Shown here piece by piece: positions 9,947 through 22,299 of a stretch of DNA of 64,000 nucleotides. Made by a program: the position numbers and the translations under genes. Every line of letters starts with the position of its first letter. Within the stretch, counting starts at the first letter, position 1. The notes beneath the pieces were generated by a model. The model searched no databases and was not told the origin of the DNA. It saw only the letters and a list, made by a program, of their open reading frames with translations. Source of the DNA: Cucumis sativus (Eukaryota > Streptophyta > Magnoliopsida > Cucurbitales > Cucurbitaceae). The DNA is taken from positions 22,432,075-22,496,074 of the forward strand of contig NC_026658.2 of assembly GCF_000004075.3 (NCBI RefSeq), written 5' to 3'.

Positions 9947-12900
9947 ATGGAGCAAACAAGACACAATAGGAGGATCAACTGCTCTGGTTCGACCCCATCC
10001 GAGGAATCAGCGCTGGATCTTGAAAGAAATTGCTGCAGTCACTCCGATTTACCTTCTTTCAGCTCACCTACACTTCAGCCATTTGCATCTGCTGGACAGC
10101 ATTTTGGGTTCAATACTGCTTACTTTTCATGGCCTACCCCAATCCGGTTAAGCGTTGGTACGGAGGAAAGGGCAAATTATTTTGCAAATCTTCAGAAAGG
10201 GGTGCTACCAGATATCCTTCATCCTTTACCAAAAGGGCAGCGGGCAAACACATTACTCGAACTCATGACAATAAGAGCCTTCCATAGCAAGATCCTGCGT
10301 TGTTACAGTCTTGGAACGGCGATTGGATTCCGTATTCGAAAGGGTGTACTGACTGATATTCCTGCTATTCTTGTTTTTGTTTCCAGGAAAGTTCACAAGC
10401 AATGGCTTAGTCCTATCCAATGCCTGCCCACTGCTCTGGAGGTCTGAAGAAGAAGCCCTTCTACTTTATATTCAAATCCCTTCCTTATCTTTCTTGTGAT
10501 TGTAAAGTAGCAGTATTTTAAATTTCACTTTGATCTTTAATAATTATGCTAGATTTTTTGTTCTATTCAGGGGCCAGGTGGTGTCTGGTGTGATGTGGAT
10601 GTTGTAGAATTCTCATATTTTGGTGCACCCAACCCTGCACCTAAAGAACAGTTGTACACTGAAATTGTTGATGATCTGCGTGGCTCTGATCCATGCATTG
10701 GCTCTGGTTCTCAGGTACTTTCCTTTTTCTTTGCAACTAGTGACCAAAAAACTCACAATTATACGAAATAGAAGTGCTTAAATGGCATAAGAAAACACGA
10801 GGGAAGATTTGAGAGATTGATCGACAACTGGGGCTAAATGTGAAATTCCCAACTAATTATGCAGGCATCTTTCAAGATCATCTTGTTTCAACATGAATCT
10901 GTTCCAAGATACTTTATCTTGGCCCAAGGATTAAGTAATGAGAGTATAAATGATTATTAGGATTTTTTGCTCATGTGTTGGCTCTTTCCTGTTATAATCT
11001 TTGCCAACGTTATTACATAAAGTTGTTTTATATACTCGAAAATGAGGGATATGTCCTAAACCCGACGTGTGCATCTTAACATGCCTAGCACCAGTTTGAA
11101 CCGATTACAACTTTGGGGAGTAATGGACCTGTACTGATTAGTGATAACATCATGGGTGATTTTAGCAATCTCTGTGCTGTAGTAGTTTCTAAATGGTTGG
11201 CACAAATGGCTGTTTCATAAGCTCAAAAGTTGGTAGTACTTGCTCATTTTTCACGTCCTTTTTGGTAGACTGGATGTTTTAGGGAATTTGATTTCAAAGG
11301 AAAGTTTGCCTGCCTAGCTGCCTAAGTTTATCCTGCGGCATGGCTTAAATTCTAGGCATGTCCTTATAAAAAATTCTACTAGTATCAGTAAACTTGAATC
11401 TAATTCTACTACCTCATCAGGTGGCCAGTCAAGAGACCTATGGAACCTTGGGCGCTATAGTAAGAAGTCAAACAGGCGGTCGACAAGTTGGTTTTCTCAC
11501 AAACCGTCATGTTGCAGTTGATTTAGATTATCCTAATCAGAAAATGTTTCACCCTCTTCCACCGACACTTGGGCCTGGGGTGTATCTTGGTGCTGTGGAG
11601 AGAGCTACTTCATTCATCACTGACGAGCTTTGGTATGGAATTTTTGCTGGAATAAACCCAGGTAATATAGCTTATGCCAAAAAGAGCATAAACTCCAAGT
11701 AGTACAAAGGCAGATTAGAAAAGCAAGTTAACTTATATATTAGGTCACCTTATACAATCAAAATGAAATGGGAAAATAACTGTGACGAATCTAGAGATCA
11801 TGTGCTCAAAAACAGATAAAAGGACATGTAGCTCATTAACTCCAATCTACTCTATTGTTCTACTTCATCGCTCCAAACATTGGCAAGCCCAAGCCCGGTG
11901 CACTTCTTCTAATTTTGTTAAATTGCAGAGACGTTTGTCAGGGCAGACGGGGCATTTATTCCTTTTGCTGATGATTTTGACATGTCAACTGTCACTACGT
12001 CTGTAAAAGGTGTGGGACAGGTCGGTGATGTGAAGTTTATCGACTTGCAATCACCTATCAGTACTCTCATAGGGAAGCAGGTGGTGAAAGTTGGAAGAAG
12101 TTCTGGCTTGACTACAGGAACTGTTTTGGCCTATGCTCTCGAGTACAATGATGAGAAAGGGATATGCTTCTTAACCGATTTTCTCGTTGTAGGTGAGAAT
12201 CAACAGACTTTCGATCTCGAAGGAGATAGTGGAAGCCTCATCATTTTAAAGGGCGAGAATCGAGATACTTTGCAACCAATTGGGATTATATGGGGTGGAA
12301 CTGCTAACCGAGGTCGGCTTAAGTTAAAAGTCGGCCAACCTCCTGAGAATTGGACTAGTGGTGTTGATCTTGGGCGCCTTCTCAATCTGCTTGAACTTGA
12401 TCTAATCACAAGTGATGAAGGGCTCAAAGGTTAGGTTTCAAAAGCATCTAATATCCTTCTCTCAATAACTGAAAAATTGCATTGATCAAGCATTTGTATT
12501 TCTAATTTGCTTCTCCCAAATGTCTCTCTTCTGAGGTAGCACATAAATTTTTTAGGTAGCCTTTCAATAATGTCTATATGTTCTCTCTAATTTGAATGGA
12601 ATAAATTATTTGACTCCAATCCAAGAAGTCAATTGTAAGATACATAGTTTTTTTATATTGGAGAAAGACTTAATCCATAAAAAGAAAGATACATAACCAA
12701 TATACAAATGTAGTTAATAATTTCATTTTATTAACATATTTACAATCAACGGTCCTCCTTAAGCTGGTTTAAATATATCATCTATTGTCAGCTTGTCAAT
12801 CATTTTCTAGAATATTACTTTTAGTAGTTGTTTAGTCAAACACATCAACAGTTTGATCTCTACTTGGAAAATCAAGAATACATATCATACCATTTCATTT

Positions 12901-14268
12901 TTATAATAGAGTACCTGTCGACTTTGATATACTTTTGTCCTTGAATTGAGTTGTGGGCTATGTCAAAGCGAGCATATCTCAATTGGTATACGGGTTGTTA
13001 TTAGTCACAAGTTCTTTGGTTCAAAGTCCCTCATCATCCTCATTGTACTAAAAAAAAATTCTGTTATTAGCTGTAGAGGTCACAACCTTTTCGTCGTAGG
13101 ACACAAGTATGTATTTTGAAAAACTTTCAATTTTGTAAGTAATTTTTTTTATCCATATTCCTTCAAATATTTCATATGTGAAAGCCCTAAATTCTGCTTT
13201 GACGTTCATCTATCCACCACATTGAGCAAACAAAAGATTACTTTTTTTTTTTTTACATTCCACATTTTGTTTTTTCCTGTTCTGCCAAGTGAACAATGGC
13301 TCTAAGTAGACTTTCTATCCGTTGTACTTCCTGCCCAATGGACATTAGTATAAAATTAAATCAGTAGATGGTTGTGCATTTTAAACGACATACCTTTTCC
13401 TCGAGATTCCTTCAAATATATCATGATTCTACACATAACTTCAAAGTGAACCAGTCCCTGCGAGCGGAAGAATTGGCTTATTATGCTTATTGCAAAAGCA
13501 ATATCTAGAGAGCTTTGAGCAAAACATGTGTTTGATAGAACTCCGTTATGGATCTTATAATGTTAGATAAACGACGTTGACTGACAACTGCTTTAGAGGT
13601 GTGAAGAGAAGAGAGAGGATAAGATGATAAAAATTAACTGAAAGTCTGAAAAACCTGGAGATTAATGAATGTATACTGTTTTTATTTCATTCTTTATGGT
13701 CAATATAACGTGTTTCTTTGCCTTCGAGGTATGTGAACTACTTTTTTTTTCATTTATCGTTTTAGGTTTTATATTGGTTAGTTTCACTCCTATGGTTGGG
13801 TTCTGATAAACATTTTTGTTCTGTTTATTAATACTATATGCAGCGGCAGTGCAAGAGCAAATAACTGTATCTGCAACCGTAATCGGGTCAATTGTTGGAG
13901 ACTCCTCTCCTCCCGATACAACACTGCCAAAGGAGAAGAGTGAAGAGAAGTCTGAGCAGTTGGGTTTTCAGATCCAGCATATGCCTACAGAAGTAGAACC
14001 TTCAGCTAAAGACCGGCCACTCCTGGAGACCGAGTTTCATCTTGAACCAGGGATGAACAGGGCTCCCAGTGTGGAACATCAGTTCATTCCAAGCCTTTTC
14101 AGTTGCTCTCCCTCTCATCAAAACAGCACTTTGGATCGTGCTGTTTCCCAAAACCTATCTTTGCTTCGAAGCGACTGCGAAGACCTGTGTGTTTCCTTGC
14201 AATTGGGTGACCATGAAGCCAAGAGACGACGGTCGGATGCTTCTGTTTCCATGGAAGAACTGAAATAG
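9947..14268 (+). CDS. NAL1-like: NARROW LEAF1 (NAL1)-like trypsin-fold protease
   Basis: Five coding exons: 9947-10441, 10571-10714, 11421-11661, 11929-12429 and 13844-14268, all GT-AG, giving 601 residues. Exon 2 of the transcript opens at 9935 after an intron in the 5' UTR; its donor lies somewhere near 8880-8930. Rice NAL1 is a nuclear-associated protease that controls leaf width, vein number and polar auxin transport. The predicted triad is His243 (TNRHVAVD), Asp300 (VRADGAF) and Ser394 (LEGDSGS). The spacings of 57 and 151 residues are close to those I recall for rice NAL1 (His233, Asp291, Ser385). The last exon encodes a low-complexity Ser/Glu-rich tail ending in a basic KRRRSD stretch that could act in nuclear import. 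The 1.4-kb last intron holds antisense copia debris. Family assignment is strong. Which NAL1 paralogue it is cannot be told. Confidence 0.9.
12640..13560 (-). mobile_element. Antisense copia 3' fragment within the NAL1-like intron
   Basis: Read on the minus strand, the intron carries broken copia-like sequence: NSIQGQKYIKVDRY, then the C-terminal pol region with stops. On the plus strand it shows 'cggtcctccttaagctggttt' and related phrases typical of antisense copia 3' ends. It contains many stops and no LTR boundaries. Opposite orientation to the host gene is the tolerated arrangement, since sense poly(A) signals would end the transcript early. Confidence 0.55.
12966..13060 (+). repeat. Possible tRNA-derived SINE head
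   Basis: At 12975-12986, 'tatctcaattgg' resembles a pol III A box. About 30 bp further on, 'ggttcaaagtcc' (13018-13029) resembles a B box with one extra base. An A-run follows at about 13051-13059. Order and spacing fit a tRNA-derived SINE inserted in the antisense copia fragment. It does not fold as a complete tRNA, and no target duplication was found, so this is tentative. Confidence 0.35.
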
Positions 14269-14499
14269 ATCGTCCGTGTTAGTACGACTATTGAGAAATG
14301 CACATTTTTCTGCATCACTATGGCTGTATGTTGAGATTTTCGGGTCTCTTTCTCTTTTTTCCCCACTATGTTTCATTGTAAATTCACATGAACTCCGAAA
14401 GAAGGTATATCTAACTGGTGCCCAAACTGAAATAACTGTATTTTGAGCTGTATGCATTTCAGTGAGCTTAAAGTTGGAAGCAATCTTTGCTAGTCTTTG

Positions 14500-16020
14500 C
14501 TTTGGACGTTCATACTGCTTTCTTCTTGTCTTTGGCACTGGTTTAAATTTTGCTTTAATGATAAATGGTCACAGAACGACTATGTTTTTTTTGGCACAAT
14601 AAGACGTGGAAGCATTCAAACTATATACTCTTTAGTCGTAAAAACATATGACGTGCTTTTATGCAGAGTCTCTAAGTTTGAGATAATATTGTCAGGAAAT
14701 GAGTGTTCAAAAGTTACCCATTTTAGATCATTGTTGTGCCGTGGAAAATTCACTGTTTTGAAAGTAAAATTTTACGTTACTTTAGTGTTAAATTACAATT
14801 GTCAGTTTTTTTTCCAGGGTATACACAATTTCCAAACTCAAACATGCACTCATCTGCAAGAGCAAATTTATAACGGTTTATGGGGCATGTGCTCCCTTCA
14901 CATGGTCGGTTTTTGTTTGAAAATACAATATATATCCAATTAATATAAAAAAGAAATATAATTTAATTTTCTAAAATGAAGATAATTGTATTACATATTA
15001 AATTAATTAATTTTTAAAGCTAATTAGTATTTTTTAAAATATTTTTTTAGTGTGTTTGTTATATAGTGTCCCTATATAAAATTTATAGATACACCACGGT
15101 TCGCCGGTAAAAAAAGAAAAATCAAAACTAAGTGGTATGAAATGAAATTGTTTTATATAGAGAAATAACAAAATATCGGCTAGTTTCCAACTACTATGAA
15201 TGACTAGTTTCCAACTATAGACGACTACTTTCCAACAACTATTTACAAAGATTAAAACAAACAAGTTGCTTTTTAAGAAAAATTGTAGTGTATATTTAGT
15301 TTTATGATTTGATGATGTGATTAAGTACTATGATTGAATTGGCCTCCAGTGAGCAAGATGCGACGAACTTAGATAATTGTATAAGTTTTTAGTGAGTTGT
15401 TTTAGATCAATTTGTTTTTTTCCACTAAATATGGAGTATGAATATTTGAACTTCCATTGTCTTTTATCGTTACGCTAATTAGTGTAATTGGCGTAGTTTA
15501 TAATAGTAATTTCTACCAAATACCATCGCTCCCTCTAAGTCTTTCTATTATTTGGGGCAAAAAATACAATATGTTCAAATTAACAGTTCTTTGATTGAAT
15601 ATCTTGAAATGTTTTAATTAAAATTTCTATTAAGTAAAATAAGAATCGTGTTAGACCAATTCATACATTAGTTATTAATACAAATACGTTTCATCTCACG
15701 AAAAAATGATTTTGCAAATATAAGCAATCTAACAAAACATATTCAAATAAAATATTTAACAGTAATTTAGCTCAACTATTAATAAAGTGTAATGGAGAGT
15801 TTTAATTTAGCTCAACCATCAAATTTAGTTGGCACCATCAAATTTGCTAGGCTTGAATCCTCCTAGTTGTATTTTAGAGATGTTTTAACGTTTAAAACAA
15901 TTTCTCCTTTAGAAAAAGAAATTATTTTTGTTTCCTCTCTTTTAACTTTTTGGTCATTTCACCTCCGCAGATTTACATCTCGACTATTTTTCTGTATCGC
16001 TTTTCCTTTTCATTGTCTCT
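14500..16020. other. Spacer between the NAL1-like gene and SR45
   Basis: No conserved protein or RNA was seen. The reading frame at 14497-14943 has no family resemblance and ordinary spacer composition. Near 15178-15238 the phrase 'tttccaac' recurs several times in a loosely tandem block ('gactagtttccaacta' and variants). Just upstream of SR45 the DNA becomes pyrimidine-rich, and 'agttagggtttc' at about 16031 resembles the telo-box found in promoters of plant housekeeping genes. Confidence 0.55.
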
Positions 16021-16070
16021 GACGGGTTTAAGTTAGGGTTTCAACCTTCACTCTGCACCCATTGCCGGCC

Positions 16071-19000
16071 ATGGCGAAACCAAGCAGAGGCCGTCGCTCG
16101 CCGCCGTCGGGCTCAGCTTCCTCCTCACGTTCCCGCTCATTCTCCGGCTCTGATTCCCGTTCCAGTTCCCGTTCGCGCTCCAGGTCTGCATCTGTGTCCC
16201 GCTCACGCTCTCGTTCCAGGTCCATTTCTTCGTCTTCGTCTCTCTCTCGCAGCGGTAGTTCTCGGAGCAGAAGCCCCCCTCCTCAGAGAAAGAGGTTTGT
16301 CTTTCACTTCAGCTTGCATTTCTCGTTACGGGGTTTTAAATTTTGTGCTTGTGTGGGAGGAAGTATCAGAATTAGGTTTTTTGTGCCTGGAAATCTGGTC
16401 GATTCAGCATTTCCTTTTTTGTCGCCGTTTATTGGATGTTCGTGTTCCTGTATTAGACATACAAATTACATTTCCATTTGTTTTTCAGTCCGACTGAAAC
16501 AGCTCGGAGGTCTCGTCCTTCACCTCCTCCAGCTAAACGAAGTTCTCCGCCACCCAGGTTACAACGTCTCCTTCTACATTCTACAGTCAAATCCAACTTC
16601 TCACTAGCATTTATAAGTCTCTTCATTATTTGTTCATGGCATGCATTTTCCAATAAGTCAAACATTTATGCTCTGCCCCGGCTTTTTATGCCCGTCTTTC
16701 GTTAAAGACTATCGAGCCTCTTCAATGATTTCATTCAGCTGTTTGTTTCATTTAAGTTTCAAGTTAGGGATGGCTAGGGAACAATTTATAGTATTTCGTT
16801 TATCTTTGTTCAAGTACGATGCTTCGGTTTGGACTTGCCGTCGATGGATTAACACCATTTGCCTTAAGCTTAAATATGGTTTCGTTCGTAATTTGTTAAT
16901 TTATTTCCTTAAAAAGAGCTCATTCTCCCTTATTGTTTATTCAGTTAAAACAGGGTTCAATTTATTAAATATCTATAAAACAGAAGAAAATCTTTGAATT
17001 TAGTATTTCTTCAGAACTGTGGTGTGAGTATTGCATTATTTCAAATTGTAATAATTGTCTTCCCTTGTTGAACTTGAATGTGATAAACAGTGTTCTATTA
17101 GCTTTAATTGTCTTGCAAATGTAAATTTTATCTTTTGTAATCTATAACCACTTGCAATTTTTATGCCCTGACTATTAGAAAACCGACATATGCATTTTGT
17201 TTATATTAATATTTCATTTTGTTTATATTAATATTTCATTTTGTTGTGCATTTGTATATCAATGATTTACATCCCCTTCTTTCTTTTTGTGATATTTTCC
17301 TTTTCTGTAAGTCATATTTATATAATTTGTTTTTCACACTGTTTCTTTTGGTTTCAGGAAACCATCTCCTGTACGCGAATCACTTGTTCTTCACATTGAC
17401 GCACTGAGTAGGAATGTCCATGAGGGTCATTTAAGAGAAATTTTCAGTATGGTTTTTCACTTGCTCTCTTTAGCCTTCAAACAATTATTGTGATTGATCA
17501 ATGCACTTTTTTGTTTTCATATCATTCTTTTTTAAATGTTATATGATGAATACATCGATTAAACCAAAGTGTAGGACAAAATGAACTTTTATTTCAAGCT
17601 TCATTCACACCATCTGAAGTATTCATACAACACTTCGACTTCACAAATTTAGTATTTTGTATTGTAAGAAAAAACCAGGTATATTTGTGTAAACATATGT
17701 ATTTATGTAGTAGATTTAATTCAATTTGTTTGTAGTGATGGTTGACCATAATGTTTTTTTTGGATAGAAATAACAACTTTGATCGAGAGAAAAATGAAAG
17801 AATACAAGGGCATAAAAAAAATTACGCCCATGAAACACCCCATCTAAAAGGAGGACCAACTAAGTAAATTTTTTTGTTCTTAATAGTTGATAATTTGTCA
17901 TTTCTACTATTCTTCCTCCTGCCTGATATGTAAAGTTACTGCAGCATGCTCATTCCTTTCCTCTCAGCTGTTTCTAAACTCCAGATAGTTTCTTATTCTT
18001 TTCACGAATCTATTGTATAGAATTAGTTGTAATTTTGTTGGTCTCATTCAATCAAAGGGTTCACCATCAAATAGAATTTTTCCTCCAAAAACATCCTTAT
18101 GGTTCAGTAGGTTTGATGTGTATTAGATTTAATAGGTAATCCTGTTGCCTTTTTTAAAATGCATTTTTTTTCTTCTGAAAAATGGTATAGCTCTTACGAA
18201 TTTCCTTTTTTCCCCTTTCTTGATACCCTTTAGGTAATTTTGGTGAAGTCGTCAATGTCGAGCTGGCAATGGATCGCACAGTGAGTTTCTAACATGTATA
18301 TTGGATTTGAAGAACTTTTTCTTGCATAATATATTGATGCATCTGTTATAATGCTTACAGGTAAACCTTCCTAAAGGATATGGATATGTTGAATTTAAAA
18401 CGAGATCTGACGCTGAAAAAGCCCAAGTGTACATGGATGGTGTAGGTTTTGCATAAATGTTCAAGTACTTGAAGTGCATCTATTGATATAGTCTCGTAAC
18501 TGGTAATTGATTGTGATAATTGGCTAAATGTAGGCCCAAATTGATGGGAATGTTATACGAGCAAGATTTACACTGCCTCAAAGACAAAAGATGCCAACAC
18601 CTCCAAGGACTGTAGCAACTGTTCCAAAGAGAGATGGTCCTAAGCCTGAAAATGTTGGTCCTGATGCTGAGAAGGATGACATGAAAAGACAGAGAGAACG
18701 TATAACTCTCGATAATTATTTTCTCCAATATCAAACTGTTGAAGTTTACTATATTATTTTGTTTTTGATGGTGTAATGGGCAATGTCAAACTTATCTTTA
18801 TCTTTTGGTCCCTATCAGTATTTTATTGATTTATGTCTGGTTTGTTACATCAGCTTCTCCTCGTCGAAAACCTCCTTCACCTAGAAGGCGCTCTCCTGTT
18901 GCTCGACGAGGTGGGTCTCCTAGAAGACAACCTGATTCTCCACGTCGTCGTCCGGACTCTCCTCCACGCCGCCGCATAGAATCTCCTTTTCGTCGCGATT

Positions 19001-21965
19001 CTCCTCCTCCTAGAAGGAGGCCTGCATCACCCATGAGGGGTGGCCGTTCCCCATCGCCTTTGGCAAGACGACATAGATCTCCTCCAAGGTTGACCACCGT
19101 CCCCAAACTCTTCAACCCTCCCAGCCACACACACACACACACACAATCTATCTCCTTGTCTTGAAATGGGGAAACTTGGGAGCATTGACATTGTTTAACT
19201 TTGGTTGAATAGGCCCTCCCCAAGAAGAATTCGTGGAAGTCCTGTTCGAAGACGTTCACCACCACCTCCTAGGCGCCGGTACTATGCATTTGAGTTGTCT
19301 TTTCTTTTGCACTGTGAATGATACACAAAGATGTTTATAGTTTCTAACCTCACAAATCTATCATAGAGTGTAAAAGTTGACTATTTATGGCTTACTGCAC
19401 AAATTATTATAATGCTATTGCAGACTTCGAATGAAGTATTAGCTATAGTGTATCTCTTCATGTGACTTTTTAAAATTTTACTTGCTTCCATACAAAGGTG
19501 TCCTATAGTTTAATCTTAGGTAATTAGAAGACTGGTGACTGAGGGCTTGATTACTTTCTAATTAGAAGCATGGCAGTTAGAGCTTTTAATTGGTTGTTCA
19601 CTGTGATTGAGCAAGTTTTTTCTTGAAAGTGGTCTAGTCTAACTCAGTGGTTTCAGTTACGTTTTTACTTAGGTATATGAGAGTTGCATAGTTAAATTGT
19701 GTTTCTTTCTCAGCACACCACCTCGACGTGCTCGTAGTCCTCCAAGAAGGTCTCCAGTAGTTCGTAGAAGAAGTCGTTCGCCTATTAGAAGACCAGCTCG
19801 ATCACGCTCCCGATCGTTTTCACCACGGAGGTAACTTGATGCCTAATGTATTTTTCTGTCACGACCAGCTAACTGCCTTTTAAAGGAAGACTATTAGTAT
19901 CTATAGATCTAGACATCTAATATATTTTTTTCCTAATCAAATCCCTTTTTAAGTAAATTTTTGCCAACTCTGTGTTTGTGGTGCATAAATTAAATGATGA
20001 AGTAGATCACAGAAGCTTATCATGGGCATTGATCAAAAAAGAAAAATAATCACAGTGAACCCTTTCTGAACATCCACAAGTGAGAGCTATAAAACAAATG
20101 TGATGATTCCCCTTGCTCCTCTAAATTTCCATCACAGAGCCTTGCTAGCACTGAGCTAAAAATTTTTACTGGTGTAGCCATGTCGAAAGTTAGTGAAATT
20201 TTTGTGAAGTTTGTGATTTGTTCTCATTTTTTTTGGAGTATTTGCTATCCAAAATCCTTTTAGAAAACTCTTGAGTTACTCTAGGTTTCGGCTTGTAAGT
20301 CAACTGCCTGTTTTTCAGCATCCCATATTCTATAGCCTCCGTTGGGCCCTGAGGGATCCTTTCAATCTAGACAATGTGGGGGGGGGGGGGGGGGGGGGGG
20401 GTGTAGGCTTAAAATGCTTTGATGTCTTGTCTAGTGGTCATGGGGTTTTATTTAGATATTATAATGATGTTTAGAAACTATGCTTTAAAATATCTCAATT
20501 TCCTATTATTAAAATATTACCTAAAATTTTGTTTTAGAAACAACAATCAGAAATATCTCCAAATTCTCAAAAAATATATGTACACAATTGCATATTAATG
20601 GATAACAATTATATTGTAAAGTTAGCTTTCTGCGAAGGATGCTATGAAAGTGGATCTGTGGCTAGTTGGCTTGTTCAATGTCGTATCCTTTGTTCCATTT
20701 GTGGGGTTTTTGATCTGAGAAATAATAGAATTTCCTGGGGTGGGTAAGATCTCTTAGCGTTGTCTGGTCCTCATTAGAAACTACATTTCTGCTTGGGCTT
20801 TAGTGACTCGGTCATTTTGTAATTACTCGCTTATTATATTGAGGTGGTCCACTTTCTGAACTTCGTTGCCAGGCTTCTCTTTTTTGTGGTCATTTTTTTA
20901 GTTGGTGTATTCTTTCATTTCAATGGAAGTTTGGTATCTCAATTTAAAAAAATAATGATATCATTTTCTACTTTACCCTTTCTGCGATGGTTTACTTTTC
21001 CTTAACCATATTTTATTCCACAGTGCTAGTACCCTTGTTTTTTTTAATGCCTGCTATAATCCATTTATTTATCTTTGGATTTTTTTATGGTGATCTCTCT
21101 ATGCAGAGGTCGGCCAGGCGCTGCCGGTAGGCGTGGGAGATCATCATCCTACTCTGCATCACCTAGTCCACGCAAGGTTTGATCTTTGCCATTCTTACTC
21201 TTTTTATTGCTTTACTTTTCCCTGCATTAAGTCCCTTCACTTTTCTCTATTTTATATTTACAGGTCCCCAGGAGGGTATCTCGCAGTCCAAGAAGGTAAT
21301 CATAATCCCATGCGTCACATAAAATATCAGTATATCTTGAAAATATTTTGAAAATGCTCGAGGTTTTTGGAGACCCAGTTTGCTTCAAGTTTAAATCTCA
21401 TAAAATACATAGGTGCATCCCAGCCTTCACCTATCTTTTACCTATCTGTCATGTAGCTCACTTTATTTTTTCCTATTTTATTTTTTTGCTTGTGTGTGAT
21501 GCCAGTGGGATGGATACAAACAAATATTTTTCCAAGTCCATACATAAACTGCTAGGTACCTTTTTTTTTTAAAGAAACAATTTCATTGGTGTATGAAATA
21601 GCAAAAATGGAGGGGGGAGAAGCCCTGGCCCAAAGAGTTACAAAAGACATCTACAGTTGGTCATTAGTGAATTTAGACATAAACTATAAACTACTGGGCA
21701 CCATTAAACATGGATATTCTTTCTACTGAGCGTCTAGGTAACTGAATGAGTAGGTGCTTGATTTGTAGTAACTAGTAAGTTGGGAATGACTTTTGAAGTT
21801 CTTCAATCTCGACCATCTACCCAAACACCATTAAGTCTCTCTTAATCTTATATAATTAATATACATATATACTTAACTATTGTAGTATTATTGATGTGCA
21901 GGCCTTTGAGAGGAAGAAGCAGCAGCAGGAGCAGTAGCAGTAGTTCGCCACCTCGTAAGCCATAA
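16071..21965 (+). CDS. SR45: SR45, serine/arginine-rich splicing regulator
   Basis: Twelve coding exons: 16071-16294, 16489-16557, 17358-17446, 18234-18280, 18361-18441, 18534-18699, 18854-19088, 19213-19278, 19714-19830, 21107-21176, 21264-21295 and 21902-21965. They join in frame to 419 residues; Arabidopsis SR45 is 414. SR45 is a nuclear-speckle protein related to animal RNPS1. It helps choose 5' and 3' splice sites through U1-70K and U2AF35 and associates with the exon-junction complex. The layout is diagnostic: an N-terminal RS domain (about 1-98), one RRM (about 106-183) with LVLHIDAL as RNP2 and KGYGYVEF as RNP1, and a long C-terminal RS domain of SPRRR-type repeats ending SSSSSSPPRKP. 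All introns are GT-AG. Intron 9 (19831-21106) carries a 24-G run, and intron 7 a (CA)n tract. The antisense frames over the RS exons are composition artefacts. Confidence 0.96.
17193..17236. repeat. Two tandem 22-bp repeats in an SR45 intron
   Basis: The 22-bp unit cattttgtttatattaatattt occurs twice back to back, with a partial third copy after it. It lies in the intron before the first RRM exon. The copies are identical, so the duplication is recent. Confidence 0.85.
20378..20401 (+). repeat. 24-base poly-G tract in SR45 intron 9
   Basis: An unbroken run of 24 guanines on the coding strand lies about 550 nt into an intron of 1276 nt. G runs of this length are rare in AT-rich plant DNA and can form G-quadruplexes in DNA or pre-mRNA. 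It is also a place where sequencing and assembly often get the length wrong, so the exact count should be treated with caution. Confidence 0.85.
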
Positions 21966-22299
21966 ACAACTCTTCACATCTCTCTCCCTCCCTCTCTCTA
22001 AATTCTCTTGTTCAATGTGTATTCCGAAAAAATGCGACGTTTTGTTTTCTTCCCGACCTGGTAAAGAGCTTTCTTGTACCGAAAATATTTGGATTTAATC
22101 CCCATTTTGGTTTGTTTGTAGTTAGTTTGTTTTTCTGTTACTAATTGGATTAAAAACATTTAGATAATACTTTGTTCTAAATGCAGTCTGTAGTATTATT
22201 ACACTCCTACTATTGAAAGGTACAAACATGGAGCGTTCCCCTTTTCCTTGTGGGTTTTAGAGACTATATTCCTTTTCTTATATATTGTTTTTGTTAATT

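Noticed and set aside
12966..13035. A functional tRNA gene
   Set aside because: A- and B-box look-alikes are present, but the acceptor stem and anticodon arm do not form, and the B box has an extra base.
14497..14943. 148-codon open frame downstream of the NAL1-like gene
   Set aside because: No family resemblance and ordinary AT-rich spacer composition; probably chance.
16028..16225. Minus-strand frame rich in Glu and Arg opposite SR45 exon 1
   Set aside because: It mirrors the RS-domain codons; the plus strand has the real gene. The same holds for 18831-19265.
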